Positions 51,095 through 60,534 are shown, numbered from the stretch's first letter. The stretch: 64,000 nucleotides of DNA from CBDCMJ01 sp965218875 (GCA_965218875.1 OZ244707.1:1426001-1490000), one strand, 5' to 3'. Notes: a model not told the origin generated them from the sequence alone. Numbers and translations are program-made.

Positions 51095-51538
51095 ATGCCC
51101 ATCATCAAACGGCAAGACATGAACCGGAGAGAGGGGTCCGGCCCGGGCCTCACCGTATGCGAAATCGCGGACGCGGAGCAGGGCGCCCACTCCCTCAGGG
51201 TCGGCGAGGTGACCATCGCTCCTAACACCCGCCTGCCCCGGCACCTCCACACCAACACCGAAGAGGCCATGATTCTCCTGGAGGGAACCCTCGACGTGGT
51301 CCTGGGGTCCCAGAGAATGACCATTGGCCCCGGCCACACGGTCCTCGCGCCGCCGGGGACCACCCACGGTTTCGTCAACCGCTACGAGGAGCCGGCGAGG
51401 TTGCTGTTCATCTTCCCCGTCCAAAATCCCGACCGGGTGGCGGCCAGCGCGGAGGGAACAACTTCGGGCTTCCCGTCTGAGGGAGGGCTATCCGGCTTCA
51501 GCTCGCCCCACGACAGGCCATTGGAAGCGCAAAACTGA
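51095..51538 (+). CDS. Cupin-domain protein
   Basis: A 147-residue single-domain cupin. The metal motifs are LPRHLHTNTEEAMILLEGTL (His-His-Glu) and GHTVLAPPGTTHGFVNRYEE (second His), with VGEVTIAPNTR upstream. The metal and substrate are unknown. GGGAGGGG stands before the ATG. It lies between the flavin monooxygenase and the amidohydrolase on the same strand; the three may form one catabolic group. Confidence 0.85.
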   Translation: MPIIKRQDMNRREGSGPGLTVCEIADAEQGAHSLRVGEVTIAPNTRLPRHLHTNTEEAMILLEGTLDVVLGSQRMTIGPGHTVLAPPGTTHGFVNRYEEPARLLFIFPVQNPDRVAASAEGTTSGFPSEGGLSGFSSPHDRPLEAQN

Positions 51539-51542
51539 GACC

Positions 51543-51570
51543 TTGACGCGGGGAATTGCCCTGGTACAAT
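51543..51570 (+). promoter_or_regulatory. Amidohydrolase promoter
   Basis: TTGACG, a 16-base spacer and TACAAT preceded by TGG (extended -10). The next item downstream is a perfect palindrome at 51576-51589. Confidence 0.65.
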
Positions 51571-51575
51571 ACCCG

Positions 51576-51589
51576 CTAGTTGAAACTAG
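51576..51589 (+). promoter_or_regulatory. Operator-like palindrome at the transcription start
   Basis: CTAGTTGAAACTAG is a perfect inverted repeat of six bases with a two-base centre (CTAGTT-GA-AACTAG). It overlaps the expected transcription start of the amidohydrolase gene, the classic place for a repressor. Confidence 0.45.
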
Positions 51590-51617
51590 TCCCAATTAAT
51601 ACTAGAAGGGAGCAGTT

Positions 51618-53465
51618 ATGCCGGAATTCGACAAAATAATACGCAACGGTACGATTGTGGACGGCACCGGCAGTATGCCCGCTTACCGCGGGGACATTGC
51701 CATCAAGAACGGAAAAATCGCCATGATCGGCGGCCGAATTCAAGGCTCCGCCAAGGAGGAGTTGGACGCCACGGGCTGCGTGGTGGCCCCGGGAGCCATC
51801 GACCTCCATACCCACTACGACCTGCAACTCAACTGGGAACCTTACGGCACCATGTCCGGCTGGCACGGCGTCACCTCGGTGACCATCGGCCAGTGCGGCT
51901 TCGGCTTTGCTCCCTGCCGCCCCGGCGACCGGGACGCGGCGATGCGGTTGATGACCCGCATCGAAGCCATACCCCTGCGCACCATGGAGCTTGGCCTGCG
52001 CTGGGACTGGGAGACCTTCCCCGAGTGGCTGAATAGCCTCGACAGCCACCCCCTGGGCATCAACGTGGGCGCTCTGGTGCCCTTCAACGCCCTGCGCATG
52101 TACGTCATGGGCCTCGAGGAGTCTCGGACCCGGGTCCAGGCCTCCGATGAACAGACCAGGCAGATGCAGGAAATCCTGAGACAGTCCATGAAAGCCGGCG
52201 CCTTCGGCTGGTCGGCCATGAAGACTCTGGCCAACCGTCCCGACGACGGCCGGTTTATCCCCAGCCAAGTGGCCTCCAACGAGGAGTTCCTGGCCCTGGC
52301 GCAAGTCCTGAACGAGTTCGGCGTGGGGCACATCGGCTGGACCAGGGGCCCGGCGGAGCGCCCGCTGCCCCCGGGAGAGCCGGACCTCATCGGCGGCGGC
52401 GACCCCGGCCCTTCGGTGGCCGCGATCACCGGCGCTTCGGCCCTGCTGATGGACGCCGTCGAGGGAGACGCCCCGGGGCGGGGCAGGGAGGACTTCCTCA
52501 TCGAGATGTGCCTGGCCAGCGGGCGCCCTCTGCAGTGGGGCGCGGTGAGCTTCAACGAACACGCCCCGGAGCGTTACAAGCAGCAGTTGGCGTTCCTGGA
52601 GCGGGCCAGGGCCGAAGGCGCCGCTATGTACGCCCAGACCGCCTCGGTGTCCCCCTCCCCGGTGTTCGAGTTGGCCGAATACAATGGCTTCGACGCCATG
52701 CCAAGCTGGATAGACCCCTTCGTGGGCACACCTGAGGAGAGAATCGCCAAGCTAAGCAACCCGGAAGTCCGCGACCGGATGCGGCAGGACGTGGGCGCTT
52801 ACTCCGGCCAGGGCGGCGGCGCCGACGCAACCTCAGACTGGGCCAAGATGAGGGTCGTCGAGGTCCGGAACGACCGAAACTTCCAATACGAGGGCAGGAA
52901 CATCGCCGAGTTGGCCGAGATGACGGGCAAACACCCCATGGACGCCATGCTGGACCTGGCCATCGACGAAGGTTTGCGGACCGAGTTTTCCTTCGAGCCG
53001 ATGACCGGCACCGACCGCAATGCTGTCTCCGAAATCCTGAACCACGGCATGATCCACCCCTGCGTGTCCGACGGCGGCGCTCACACCCGCTACCAGACCC
53101 TGGGCTGCTGGCCGGTCAACATGATAGCTGACCGGGTCCGCGACCAGGGCATGATGAGCCTGGAGAAGGCCCATTACAAGATGAGCAGCCTGCCCGCCGC
53201 CATAGCCGGCTTTACCGACCGCGGCATCCTGAAGGAGCGGTTCGCGGCGGACCTCATGGTCTACGATCTGGACAAGCTGGGGCTCCAGTACGACTCGCCG
53301 GTGTACGACACCGACTTCCCCGGCGGAGAGCGGCGCATAATCCAGAAGGCCAAGGGCATCCGCTACACCATAGTCAACGGTGAGGTCACCTTTACCGAGG
53401 GCACCGTGTGCACCGGCGCCACCCCGGGCAAGCTGCTGCGCAGCTACGACATGGTGGACCGCTAG
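51618..53465 (+). CDS. Amidohydrolase of the N-acyl-D-amino-acid deacylase type
   Basis: A 615-residue amidohydrolase of the D-aminoacylase/dihydroorotase-like branch. The metal motif is VVAPGAIDLHTHYDLQLNWE near residue 55; HGVTSVTIGQCGFGFAPCRP follows, typical of D-aminoacylases, and CVSDGGAHTRYQTLGCWPVN carries the catalytic Asp. The C-terminal part returns to the small domain with RFAADLMVYDLDKL. It likely removes acyl groups from N-acyl-D-amino acids or related amides. AAGGGAG before ATG 51618. A terminator follows at 53489. Confidence 0.9.
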   Translation: MPEFDKIIRNGTIVDGTGSMPAYRGDIAIKNGKIAMIGGRIQGSAKEELDATGCVVAPGAIDLHTHYDLQLNWEPYGTMSGWHGVTSVTIGQCGFGFAPCRPGDRDAAMRLMTRIEAIPLRTMELGLRWDWETFPEWLNSLDSHPLGINVGALVPFNALRMYVMGLEESRTRVQASDEQTRQMQEILRQSMKAGAFGWSAMKTLANRPDDGRFIPSQVASNEEFLALAQVLNEFGVGHIGWTRGPAERPLPPGEPDLIGGGDPGPSVAAITGASALLMDAVEGDAPGRGREDFLIEMCLASGRPLQWGAVSFNEHAPERYKQQLAFLERARAEGAAMYAQTASVSPSPVFELAEYNGFDAMPSWIDPFVGTPEERIAKLSNPEVRDRMRQDVGAYSGQGGGADATSDWAKMRVVEVRNDRNFQYEGRNIAELAEMTGKHPMDAMLDLAIDEGLRTEFSFEPMTGTDRNAVSEILNHGMIHPCVSDGGAHTRYQTLGCWPVNMIADRVRDQGMMSLEKAHYKMSSLPAAIAGFTDRGILKERFAADLMVYDLDKLGLQYDSPVYDTDFPGGERRIIQKAKGIRYTIVNGEVTFTEGTVCTGATPGKLLRSYDMVDR

Positions 53466-53488
53466 CCGCCCAACGGGCAGCAGAACGA

Positions 53489-53518
53489 AGAGGGCCCCGA
53501 AAACCGGGGCCCTCTTTT
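53489..53518 (+). terminator. Intrinsic terminator after the amidohydrolase gene
   Basis: AGAGGGCCCCG, loop AAAAC and CGGGGCCCTCT form an 11-pair perfect stem, followed by TTTT. It lies about 25 bases after the stop. Confidence 0.85.
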
Positions 53519-53631
53519 GTTTGGGACTCGCGCCAACTGCGGAAGGCCGCGTCCAAGACGCGCTTGGCGCCCCCGGTCCGTCGTCCGGCGGCGCTGGGAA
53601 CTGGACCGGAACGCGCCATGGGGGGTAATCG

Positions 53632-54816
53632 CTAGGCCGGCGTTGCGCTCTCCTCGGGCTTCTTGAACGCCGGAATCACGTGCTTGCCGAACATCTCAAT
53701 GGACTTCATGACGTCTTGGTGCCCGATGGTCTCGGTAGCCAACAGGAACTGCAGCTGATCGACGCCGGTGGCCTCGTGCACCTTGACGGCTTTGATGCAG
53801 CTCTCGGGGTCCCCGGCGACGATGATTCCCCGTTCCGCCATGGTGTCCGCGTCGAACTCCTCCCAGATGCGCTGCGCCAGCGCGTTTCCGCCCGATAGGT
53901 CCAGCCCGGGGGCCGAGCCGCCATTGACGCCCTCCGGCTGGGCCTCCACGTTGACGTAGCGGGAAAAGTTCTGGGCCAGGTGGTCGGGCACGCCGCCCCA
54001 CTGCTCCAACAGCCGGGCGTACACGTCCTTCTGGTCCTGCACGTAGGGCCGGCCCGGAGCAAAGAAGGCCTTGAGGGACCTGGCGCTCAGTTCCTTGGCC
54101 TGCCGGTCGTCCTCTCCGCAGTAGCCGAAGCAAGAGCTGAGCCACCGGTTGGTCGCCGTGTTGCCCACCGGGTCGACGACGTTTAGGTTCTCCCGGTAGG
54201 CCTGGATGTGGGGCTCCAGGACTGCGGGAGCGTTTATCCCCAGGGCCATGACGCCAATGCCCTTCTCGGCGGCCAGTTGGTAGGTGGCAGGCTGCAGAGA
54301 GGCTACCCAGATGGGCGGATGAGGCTTCTGGTAGGGCTTGGGCAGGACCTGCCGGGGAGGCACGCTCCAGAAGCGGCCCTCCCACTCGAAGGTCTCCGAC
54401 TCCCAAATCTTCGGGATCATGGTGAGGGACTCCTCCCACATATCCCTGGTCATGCGGGGATCGATTCCCATGCCGGTCTGCTCGTAGGGCGCCGAGCGGC
54501 CGGTGCCGAACTCCACCCTGCCGTTGGAAATATGGTCCAGCATGGCGATGCGTTCGGCAACCCGTATGGGGTGGTGGTAGGGAAGGATGACCACGCCAAA
54601 CCCCAACCGGATGCGCTTAGTCTGGGCTGCGATGGCCGTAAGGATGATCTCGGGACAGGGAGACATGGAGAAAGTAGTCAGGAAGTGGTGCTCCACGAAC
54701 CACACGGCGTCGAAGCCCATCTCATCGGCGTATATGCACTGCTCGATGGTTTCCTCGATTACCGCATGGTCGTCCAAGCCGGGACGCTGCATCTCGTAAG
54801 CCAGCGAGAATTCCAT
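53632..54816 (-). CDS. Luciferase-like flavin monooxygenase
   Basis: A 394-residue LLM-class flavin-dependent oxidoreductase, different in detail from the one at 49864. Segments are MEFSLAYEMQRPGLDDHAVI, CIYADEMGFDAVWFVEHHFL, KRIRLGFGVVILPYHHPIRV, MLDHISNGRVEFGTGRSAPY and PHPPIWVASLQPATYQLAAE. GGGGAGGA precedes ATG 54816. It converges on the amidohydrolase. The substrate is unknown; such pairs fit breakdown of unusual organic compounds. Confidence 0.92.
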   Translation of the reverse strand: MEFSLAYEMQRPGLDDHAVIEETIEQCIYADEMGFDAVWFVEHHFLTTFSMSPCPEIILTAIAAQTKRIRLGFGVVILPYHHPIRVAERIAMLDHISNGRVEFGTGRSAPYEQTGMGIDPRMTRDMWEESLTMIPKIWESETFEWEGRFWSVPPRQVLPKPYQKPHPPIWVASLQPATYQLAAEKGIGVMALGINAPAVLEPHIQAYRENLNVVDPVGNTATNRWLSSCFGYCGEDDRQAKELSARSLKAFFAPGRPYVQDQKDVYARLLEQWGGVPDHLAQNFSRYVNVEAQPEGVNGGSAPGLDLSGGNALAQRIWEEFDADTMAERGIIVAGDPESCIKAVKVHEATGVDQLQFLLATETIGHQDVMKSIEMFGKHVIPAFKKPEESATPA

Positions 54817-55291
54817 TGCTTCCTCCCCGTAACCGGAACTGTAGGACCTAGTGGGTTTCCGCGGTTATTCTACTGGCAATCCGGGGCATGGGCAACCGTG
54901 CTCTGGAGATGATTACTGCTCGGCCTTCGCGAGTGGAACCGTGGGGCCTCCTCCCGCACCATGCCCCACACCCCTCCCTGCCATTACCATGAAAATAGAC
55001 GGGTGAGGAGGCCCCCACCTAACTGGGAGGGGGCTAGCAGCCGGGCACGAGCCGCCCTACGCCCCACTCTGTCACGCCCACCGACCGTCCCACCCCGTCG
55101 TTCCGCTGGAGCGCAGCGACGAGGAATCTTGTGTGATGGGGAAGCGCTAAAGTGTGGGGGTCAAGGTGCGGCAGGCCGAAGGAATCATGGTCCTAAAGAC
55201 CGAAGTTTAGCGTGAGCCGCCGCACCCATGCTCATTAAAGCCCGAACAGTTGCCCGGGTCAACGAGCCCGAACCTGCAAGAAGGGGATGAC
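54817..55291. other. Repeat-bearing intergenic region
   Basis: No gene is supported. The main content is the long dispersed repeat copy at 54982-55133, placed just before the IS110 remnant. Confidence 0.6.
54982..55133. repeat. Long dispersed repeat, copy 2
   Basis: It begins CATTACCATGAAAATAGACG and continues through GTGAGGAGGC, GGGCTAGCAGCCGGGCA, GCCGCCCTACGCCCCACTC and GAGCGCAGCGACGAGGAATC. It matches 17370-17530 block by block. Confidence 0.7.
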
Positions 55292-56240
55292 ATGAGTACA
55301 GACGTGGTGATGGGAGTGGATGTAAGGGCAAGTTCCCGGACTTTCACATCTTGCCCCAAGACCGTGCCGGGAGGTTGACCAACGACCCCGACGGGGTCCG
55401 GGAGGCGGTGGACTTGGCCCGGGAGTCGGGCGTGGGTCTCATCGTGATGGAGTCCACCGGTCGCCTGGAGACCGCCCTCGCTGCGGAGTGCGGCCTCCGT
55501 CAGATGCCGGTGGCGGTAATAAATCCCAGACAGATAAGGGACTTCGCCCGGTCCACGGGCAGACTGGCCAAGACCGACGCTCTGGACGCCCAGGTCATCG
55601 CCCGGTTCGCCGCCGCCGTGAGACCCCAGGTCCGCCGTCTCCCTGACGGCGAGGCGGCCCGGCTCAAGGCTCTGGTGGCCCGCAGGCAGCAGATCATCGA
55701 CATGCGGACCGCCGAGTCCAATCGTCTCACCCGCGCCCCCCAAGCCCTCTGCCCGGGCCTGGAGAGGCACATCGGGTATCTCACCCGGGAACTGGAGGAC
55801 CTGACCGGGAGATGGAGGACTTCATCGGCAAGAGCGCCGTCTGGAAGGGGAAAGCCAAGCTGCTGAAGGGCGTTCCCGGTATAGGGAACGTATCCTGCCT
55901 GACCCTTCTGGGGGCGCTTCCGGAACTGGGCAGCCTGAACCGGAGGGAGATAGCCGCCCTGGTGGGGGTGGCGCCGTTGAACCGGGACAGCGGAACATAT
56001 AGGGGGAAACGGAGCACCTGGGGAGGGAGGGCCGGCGTGAGAAGGGTGTTGTACATGGCGGCCCTGAGCGCCCGGGTCCACAACCCGCTGATCCGGGAGT
56101 TTTACCAACGTCTGAGGGAAAACGGCAAGCCGGGGAAGGTGGCATTGGTGGCCTGTATGCGAAAGCTGTTGACCATGGTCAACGCCATGGTGCGGGACGG
56201 TACACCCTGGGAACAACCCCGTCACACCGCCAACCCTTCC
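55292..56240 (+). pseudogene. IS110-type transposase, second copy, frameshifted
   Basis: MSTDVVMGVDV gives the first Asp; after a one-base deletion near 55318 the frame becomes KGKFPDFHILPQDRAGRLTN. IVMESTGRLETALAAECG and AKTDALDAQVIARFAAAV supply the next acidic sites, then a second shift near 55800 leads into VPGIGNVSCLTLLGALPELG and RREIAALVGVAPLNRDSG, ending near the transposase_20 C-terminus. It is another IS110 subgroup than the 2011 copy. The C-terminal frame continues openly into the IS5 gene. Confidence 0.85.
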
Positions 56241-56310
56241 CTTGGTCAACACAGTTGCTATAGTGGCTGTCAGCAGCCCCTGGTTGACGGACATGGGCCG
56301 CTCAGCGCTC

Positions 56311-56380
56311 CCCCATTTTCATCGCCCTTATATGGCCTCCGCGAGACCATGATGATTCCGAGCGCAGCCGAGGAATCTAA
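56311..56380 (+). repeat. Dispersed repeat (CCATTTTCATCGCCC)
   Basis: Match to 17568-17640. Its right part GAGGAATCTAA ends exactly at the IS5 insertion site. Confidence 0.65.
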
Positions 56381-57549
56381 GGAACCTCCGAACAATCCAC
56401 CGGAATGTGGCATACTTAGGGATAAAGCAGCCATGCCGGGGGACAGCCATGACCGCACAGCCGACCTGGAGTACCAATACAAGAGACGGAAGACCCGCCG
56501 GGAGGTTTTCCTGGAGAAGCTGGATGCCCTGATTCCCTGGCGGCGATTGGAGGAGCGTATCCGGCCCCACTATCCCAAGGCAGGGAAGGGGCGCCGGCCC
56601 TATCCCCTGCCGGCGATCCTGCGCGTGCACGTGGTGCAGGTATGTTACAACCTGAGCGACCCGGCGATGGAAGACCTGTTGTCTGAGGCGGAATCGGTGC
56701 GCCGGTTTGCCGGTCTGCGGCGGTCGGAGCCGCTGCCCGATGAGAGTACGATACTGCACTTCCGCCACCTGCTGGAGAAGCACGAGCTGGGGGAGGGGCT
56801 GTTTAAGGAAATCAACGGGTATCTGGCCTCCCGGGGGCTGCGGCTCAGGGAGGGAACCATAGTGGACGCCACCATCATCGAGGCGCCGTCCTCCACCAAG
56901 AACCGGACGGGGCAACGGGACCCGGAGATGCGTCAGGTGAAGAAGGGGAACCAGTACCACTTCGGGATGAAGCTGCACGTCGGGGTGGACGCGGAGACGG
57001 GCCTGGTGTATAGCCTGGCAACCACCCCGGCCGGCGTGCATGACGTGACCCAAGCCCGCCAGTTGCGGCACGGCGGGGAGACCCAGGTATGGGGCGACGC
57101 CGGGTACGTGGGGGTACAGAAACGGGAGGAGAACCTGGATTTAGCCGTGGAATGGCGGGTGGCGCTGAAGCCTGGGCAGCGGCGGAAGCCGGAACCGGAC
57201 AGCCGGGAGGCTGTGGCGGAAAAAGATAAGGCGTCAGTGTGGGCCAAGGTGGAGCATCCCTTCCTGAAGGCAAAGCGGTTGTTCGGCTACAGCAAGGTAC
57301 GCTACCGGGGCTTGGCCAAGAACACGGAGCGCCGGGCCCTGCTGCTGGGGCTGGGGAACTTGTTGACGGCCCGGAGCCTCCTGGTCCGGTGACCCAGGGG
57401 GCGGTGGGCCCAACGCCCGGTCTGACCCCGAAAGGGAGGTGAGGGCCCGGCTCCAAGGGCCTCAAAGGGAGCTGGGAAAGGGTGAAAAACCCTTCTCAAA
57501 CACCGGCAAGGTCCGGAAAACCGATTGCGGTCAGTGGTTCAGAGCTTCC
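56381..57549 (+). mobile_element. IS5-family element with CTAA target duplication
   Basis: The left end GGAACCTCCGAACAATCC and the complement of the right end (GGAAGCTCTGAACC...) match at most positions in the first 14. CTAA stands on both sides, at 56377-56380 and 57550-57553, the four-base pattern expected for IS5. The 1169-base length fits the family. The transposase inside is open over its full length, so this copy may be active. Confidence 0.75.
56433..57392 (+). CDS. IS5-family transposase, apparently intact
   Basis: A 319-residue DDE transposase. The N-terminal domain has VFLEKLDALIPWRRLEERIR and HPYPLP-type AILRVHVVQVCYNLSDPAME. The acidic sites are LREGTIVDATIIEAPSSTKN (first Asp), TQVWGDAGYVGVQKREEN (second Asp) and NTERRALLLGLGNLLTARSL (Glu), with HFGMKLHVGVDAETGLVYSL between. 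Start ATG 56433; the in-frame extension from 55812 is read-through from the IS110 remnant and not part of the gene. Confidence 0.85.
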   Translation: MPGDSHDRTADLEYQYKRRKTRREVFLEKLDALIPWRRLEERIRPHYPKAGKGRRPYPLPAILRVHVVQVCYNLSDPAMEDLLSEAESVRRFAGLRRSEPLPDESTILHFRHLLEKHELGEGLFKEINGYLASRGLRLREGTIVDATIIEAPSSTKNRTGQRDPEMRQVKKGNQYHFGMKLHVGVDAETGLVYSLATTPAGVHDVTQARQLRHGGETQVWGDAGYVGVQKREENLDLAVEWRVALKPGQRRKPEPDSREAVAEKDKASVWAKVEHPFLKAKRLFGYSKVRYRGLAKNTERRALLLGLGNLLTARSLLVR

Positions 57550-57686
57550 CTAAACCAAAGCCAAAGTGAAAAGCGCAGGAGCATGGGGTAAATTGGGAGA
57601 AACAGGGATAGCGTGGCTTGGAGTCAAACAAGAGGGGATGATGATGGGGGTGAGGGAGATAAAGGGGTTCCTCGGAGCGATGACGG

Positions 57687-58700
57687 ATGGACGCCATGGA
57701 TTTGCGCCGGCGGATGATACTGTCGCCCACGCCCCGGGAGCGGGAACGCTGGTACGCTCTCTGGCTCTTGAATCAGGGTTGGACCGCGTCCCGTACAGCG
57801 GAGGCTTTAGGGCGGCACCCACACACCATCGACCAGTGGGCCTCCGCCTTCGGAGAGGGCGGGCCCGGCGCCTTGATTTTCGAGCAGGCCGGGGGCGCCC
57901 CCCGCTCTCGGCGAGATGCAGCAGGCGGAGTTAGCTGAGTTAAGGGCAAGCGGTCCAGGAGTTGCCTGAGGCAGCCGGCATCGGGATGCCCAACTGGAAC
58001 TGGAAAGGGGTCCACCGGTTCGTCTCGGAACGGTTCGGCCTCAGCCTGACCCGCAGCAGTTGTCTGAATTACCTGCATCGCCTAGGGTTTGTCCTGAAGC
58101 GGCCCAAGAAGCGGCTGGTCAAAGCAGATGAGGGCCAAGCGGGAGGCTTTCGTAGCGGAGTACGCGGCTCTGACGCAGGAGGTGCGCCGGACTGGTGGCA
58201 AGATATTCTTGGCCGACGAGGCCCACTTCCGGGCAGATGCTGAACTGCGGGGCAAGTGGGTGCTAGGGGAGAACCGGCACTGGTGGAGTAGACCAGCCCC
58301 CGCCGTGGCGAGAAGGCCGGCTACTACTCGGCGGTGTGCTTGGAGACCGGCCAGGTGGAGTGGATGGACCTGGAGGGAAACAGCAACGCCGGGACCTCGG
58401 CCGCCTTCCTGAAACAACTGAGGGACAAGCATGAGGGGCCGTTGAACGTGATCTGGGACAACGCGCCGGCGCATCGTGGCGAAGCGGTGCGGGAATATCT
58501 CAGGACGCCTGGACTGGGGCTGCGGCTGATGAACCTGCCGGGCTACAGCCCGGATTTCAACGCAGCTGAGGCGACCAGGGGATCTGTGTCTGGGAAGCAA
58601 GGCCTTGGTGCAGCAGAGGGTCGGCAATTTCCTCTCCGGCCTGGCCGGTCGGAGCGGTGAAGTCAAACGGCGCTGCCGGACCGTCCTGCAATCAAGGGCC
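57687..58700 (+). pseudogene. IS630-type transposase remnant, many frameshifts
   Basis: The N-terminal HTH is seen in RRRMILSPTPRERERWYALW, then NQGWTASRTAEALGRHPHTI. Later pieces are VHRFVSERFGLSLTRSSCLN, KIFLADEAHFRADAELRGKW (first Asp), VIWDNAPAHRGEAVREYLRT (second Asp) and MNLPGYSPDFNAAEA (site of the Glu). At least four frame changes occur near 57930, 58125, 58300 and 58570. No clear terminal repeats were found. The order of motifs leaves no doubt about the family. Confidence 0.85.
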
Positions 58701-59038
58701 CAAGGGCTCCCGCCAAACCTCCAACCCGTTTCCCAAAACATCACCCCCTCACTGCGTCGCTATTCGTGGAACCTCACCGCCTCCTTATCCCTCCTGGGCT
58801 TACCTAAACCTGACTATTGAAAGGCTCTGCCGGCGTCCCTGCGGCTGTTGACAGGAGCATGGGCTTATATTATCTTGGTTGGTGAGAATGGTTGTTAGCA
58901 AAGAATGACGTTGTGGTTTCCGCCGCCGGTTGTGACTGGGCCAGGGTTAGGCCCGATCCGGCCGCCCGGCCTCGTATAACAAGCAACATCAACCCAACGC
59001 AGGCGAGCACCAACAGCTGAAGAATGAAGGAGGAGCAC
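58701..59038. other. Region between IS remnant and DUF1800 gene
   Basis: Apart from the promoter at 58848-58876, no coding feature is seen. The leader from the promoter to the ribosome binding site at 59028 is about 150 bases. Confidence 0.5.
58848..58876 (+). promoter_or_regulatory. Promoter of the DUF1800-DUF1501-NHL cluster
   Basis: A perfect TTGACA, a 17-base spacer and TATCTT. It lies about 160 bases before the DUF1800 start and directly after the IS630 remnant. Confidence 0.65.
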
Positions 59039-60463
59039 ATGGCTGACCAAGATATTGCGTTGATGGCCCACTTGCTGCGCCGCGCCGGCTTCGGCGCAAG
59101 CCGCGACGACATAGAGGCTAAGGTTTCCCAGGGCTACGACAAGACGCTGGAAGAACTCTTGAATCCCCAGGACCAACCTGGCATCGAGGAAGACCTGCTG
59201 TACCGGCTGCAACCCTCCTACTACCAGGCCGCCGCTATCGAAAACAACGTGCAGGACTGGGTCTACCGGATGATCAACAGCCCCCGCCAGCTCCAGGAGA
59301 AGATGTCCCTCTTCTGGCACATGATCTTCTGCGCCGGCCATAGCAAGATCGACAGCGGCTTCGAAATGGGCCGCATGGTCCGCATGTTCCGCCAGCACGG
59401 CATGGGCAACTTCCGCAACCTGCTGTACCAACTGTCTAGCAACCCCGGCATGATGTACTACCTGGACAACACCGAGAGCCACAAGGTGGCGCTCAACGAG
59501 AACTACGGTAGGGAGCTTCTGGAGTTGTTCTCCCTGGGCGTGGGCATGGATGGGTCCTTCAACTACTCCGAGGACGACGTCAAGGCGTGCGCGCGGGCCT
59601 TCACCGGCTGGAACGTGGCGCCGTCCTACCCGCCGTTCCCCCACGGCCGCAGCCCTTGGGAGTTCCGCTTCGACCCGGCGGACCATGACGAGGCAGAGAA
59701 GACCTTCCTGGGCGAGACCGGAAACTGGAACGGCGACGATATTCTGGACATCATCTGCAAGCAGCCCGGCACCGCCCGGTTCCTCTCTCGCCACTTGTAT
59801 AACTTCTTCGTCGCCGACGAGCCCCAGATCCCGGCCTGGCGCCTAACCCCGCCCCGGGACCAGGAACTAATGAGCGCTATGGAGAAGGCCTACTTCGACT
59901 CGGGCTACGACATCACCGCCATGCTGCGGGTCTTGTTCTCCTCGGAGTCCTTCAAGTCGGAGGCCGTACGGTTCGCCAAAGTCAAGAGCCCAGCCGAAAT
60001 GGTCGCTGGCACTCTTCGCATGGTCGAGGACCACAAGGAGATCAAGCCGGGCCTCTTCGAGCTGTCGCAGGAGCCCAAATATATGGGCATGGACCTGATG
60101 AACCCGCCCACCGTAGAGGGATGGCACACGGGCCGGGAGTGGATCGACAGCGGGACCCTGGTGGAGCGCATCAACTACGCTTCCGACATGTTGGGCAACA
60201 CCGAGTTGCCGGGGGTCAAGTCCTTGATCTCCCGCATCAGGGGCCGGGGCGACACCCTCACGCCCGAGGCGTTCGTGGACGGCTGCCTGGACGTGCTTGG
60301 GCCTCTGACGGTGGACGACGCCACCCGCGAGGAACTGGTGTCCCACGCTCAAAAGAGCGGGAACCTGACCCACGCCTCCGAAACGGAGGAGACCACGTTC
60401 ACCCGGCGCACCGGTGAAATGTTCCAGATGATCGCCTCGACCGCAGAGTTCCAGTTCGAATAA
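59039..60463 (+). CDS. DUF1800 domain protein
   Basis: A 474-residue DUF1800 protein. Typical motifs are DIALMAHLLRRAGFGASRDD near the start, REKMSLFWHMIFCAGHSKI-like LQEKMSLFWHMIF, LNENYGRELLELFSLGVG, DVKACARAFTGWNV and KQPGTARFLSRHLYNFFVAD, ending with WHTGREWIDSGTLVERINYA. The family is paired with DUF1501 in many genomes; its biochemical role is unknown. ATG 59039 (MADQDIAL) is chosen because AAGGAGGAG precedes it; ATG 59024 lies before that site. No signal peptide or Tat motif is seen. Confidence 0.9.
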   Translation: MADQDIALMAHLLRRAGFGASRDDIEAKVSQGYDKTLEELLNPQDQPGIEEDLLYRLQPSYYQAAAIENNVQDWVYRMINSPRQLQEKMSLFWHMIFCAGHSKIDSGFEMGRMVRMFRQHGMGNFRNLLYQLSSNPGMMYYLDNTESHKVALNENYGRELLELFSLGVGMDGSFNYSEDDVKACARAFTGWNVAPSYPPFPHGRSPWEFRFDPADHDEAEKTFLGETGNWNGDDILDIICKQPGTARFLSRHLYNFFVADEPQIPAWRLTPPRDQELMSAMEKAYFDSGYDITAMLRVLFSSESFKSEAVRFAKVKSPAEMVAGTLRMVEDHKEIKPGLFELSQEPKYMGMDLMNPPTVEGWHTGREWIDSGTLVERINYASDMLGNTELPGVKSLISRIRGRGDTLTPEAFVDGCLDVLGPLTVDDATREELVSHAQKSGNLTHASETEETTFTRRTGEMFQMIASTAEFQFE

Positions 60464-60534
60464 CGGCAAACGAACCGGCAACGCGCAAGACTTCAACATA
60501 AGCAAGCACAACACAAGCAAGCAAAGGAGATAGC

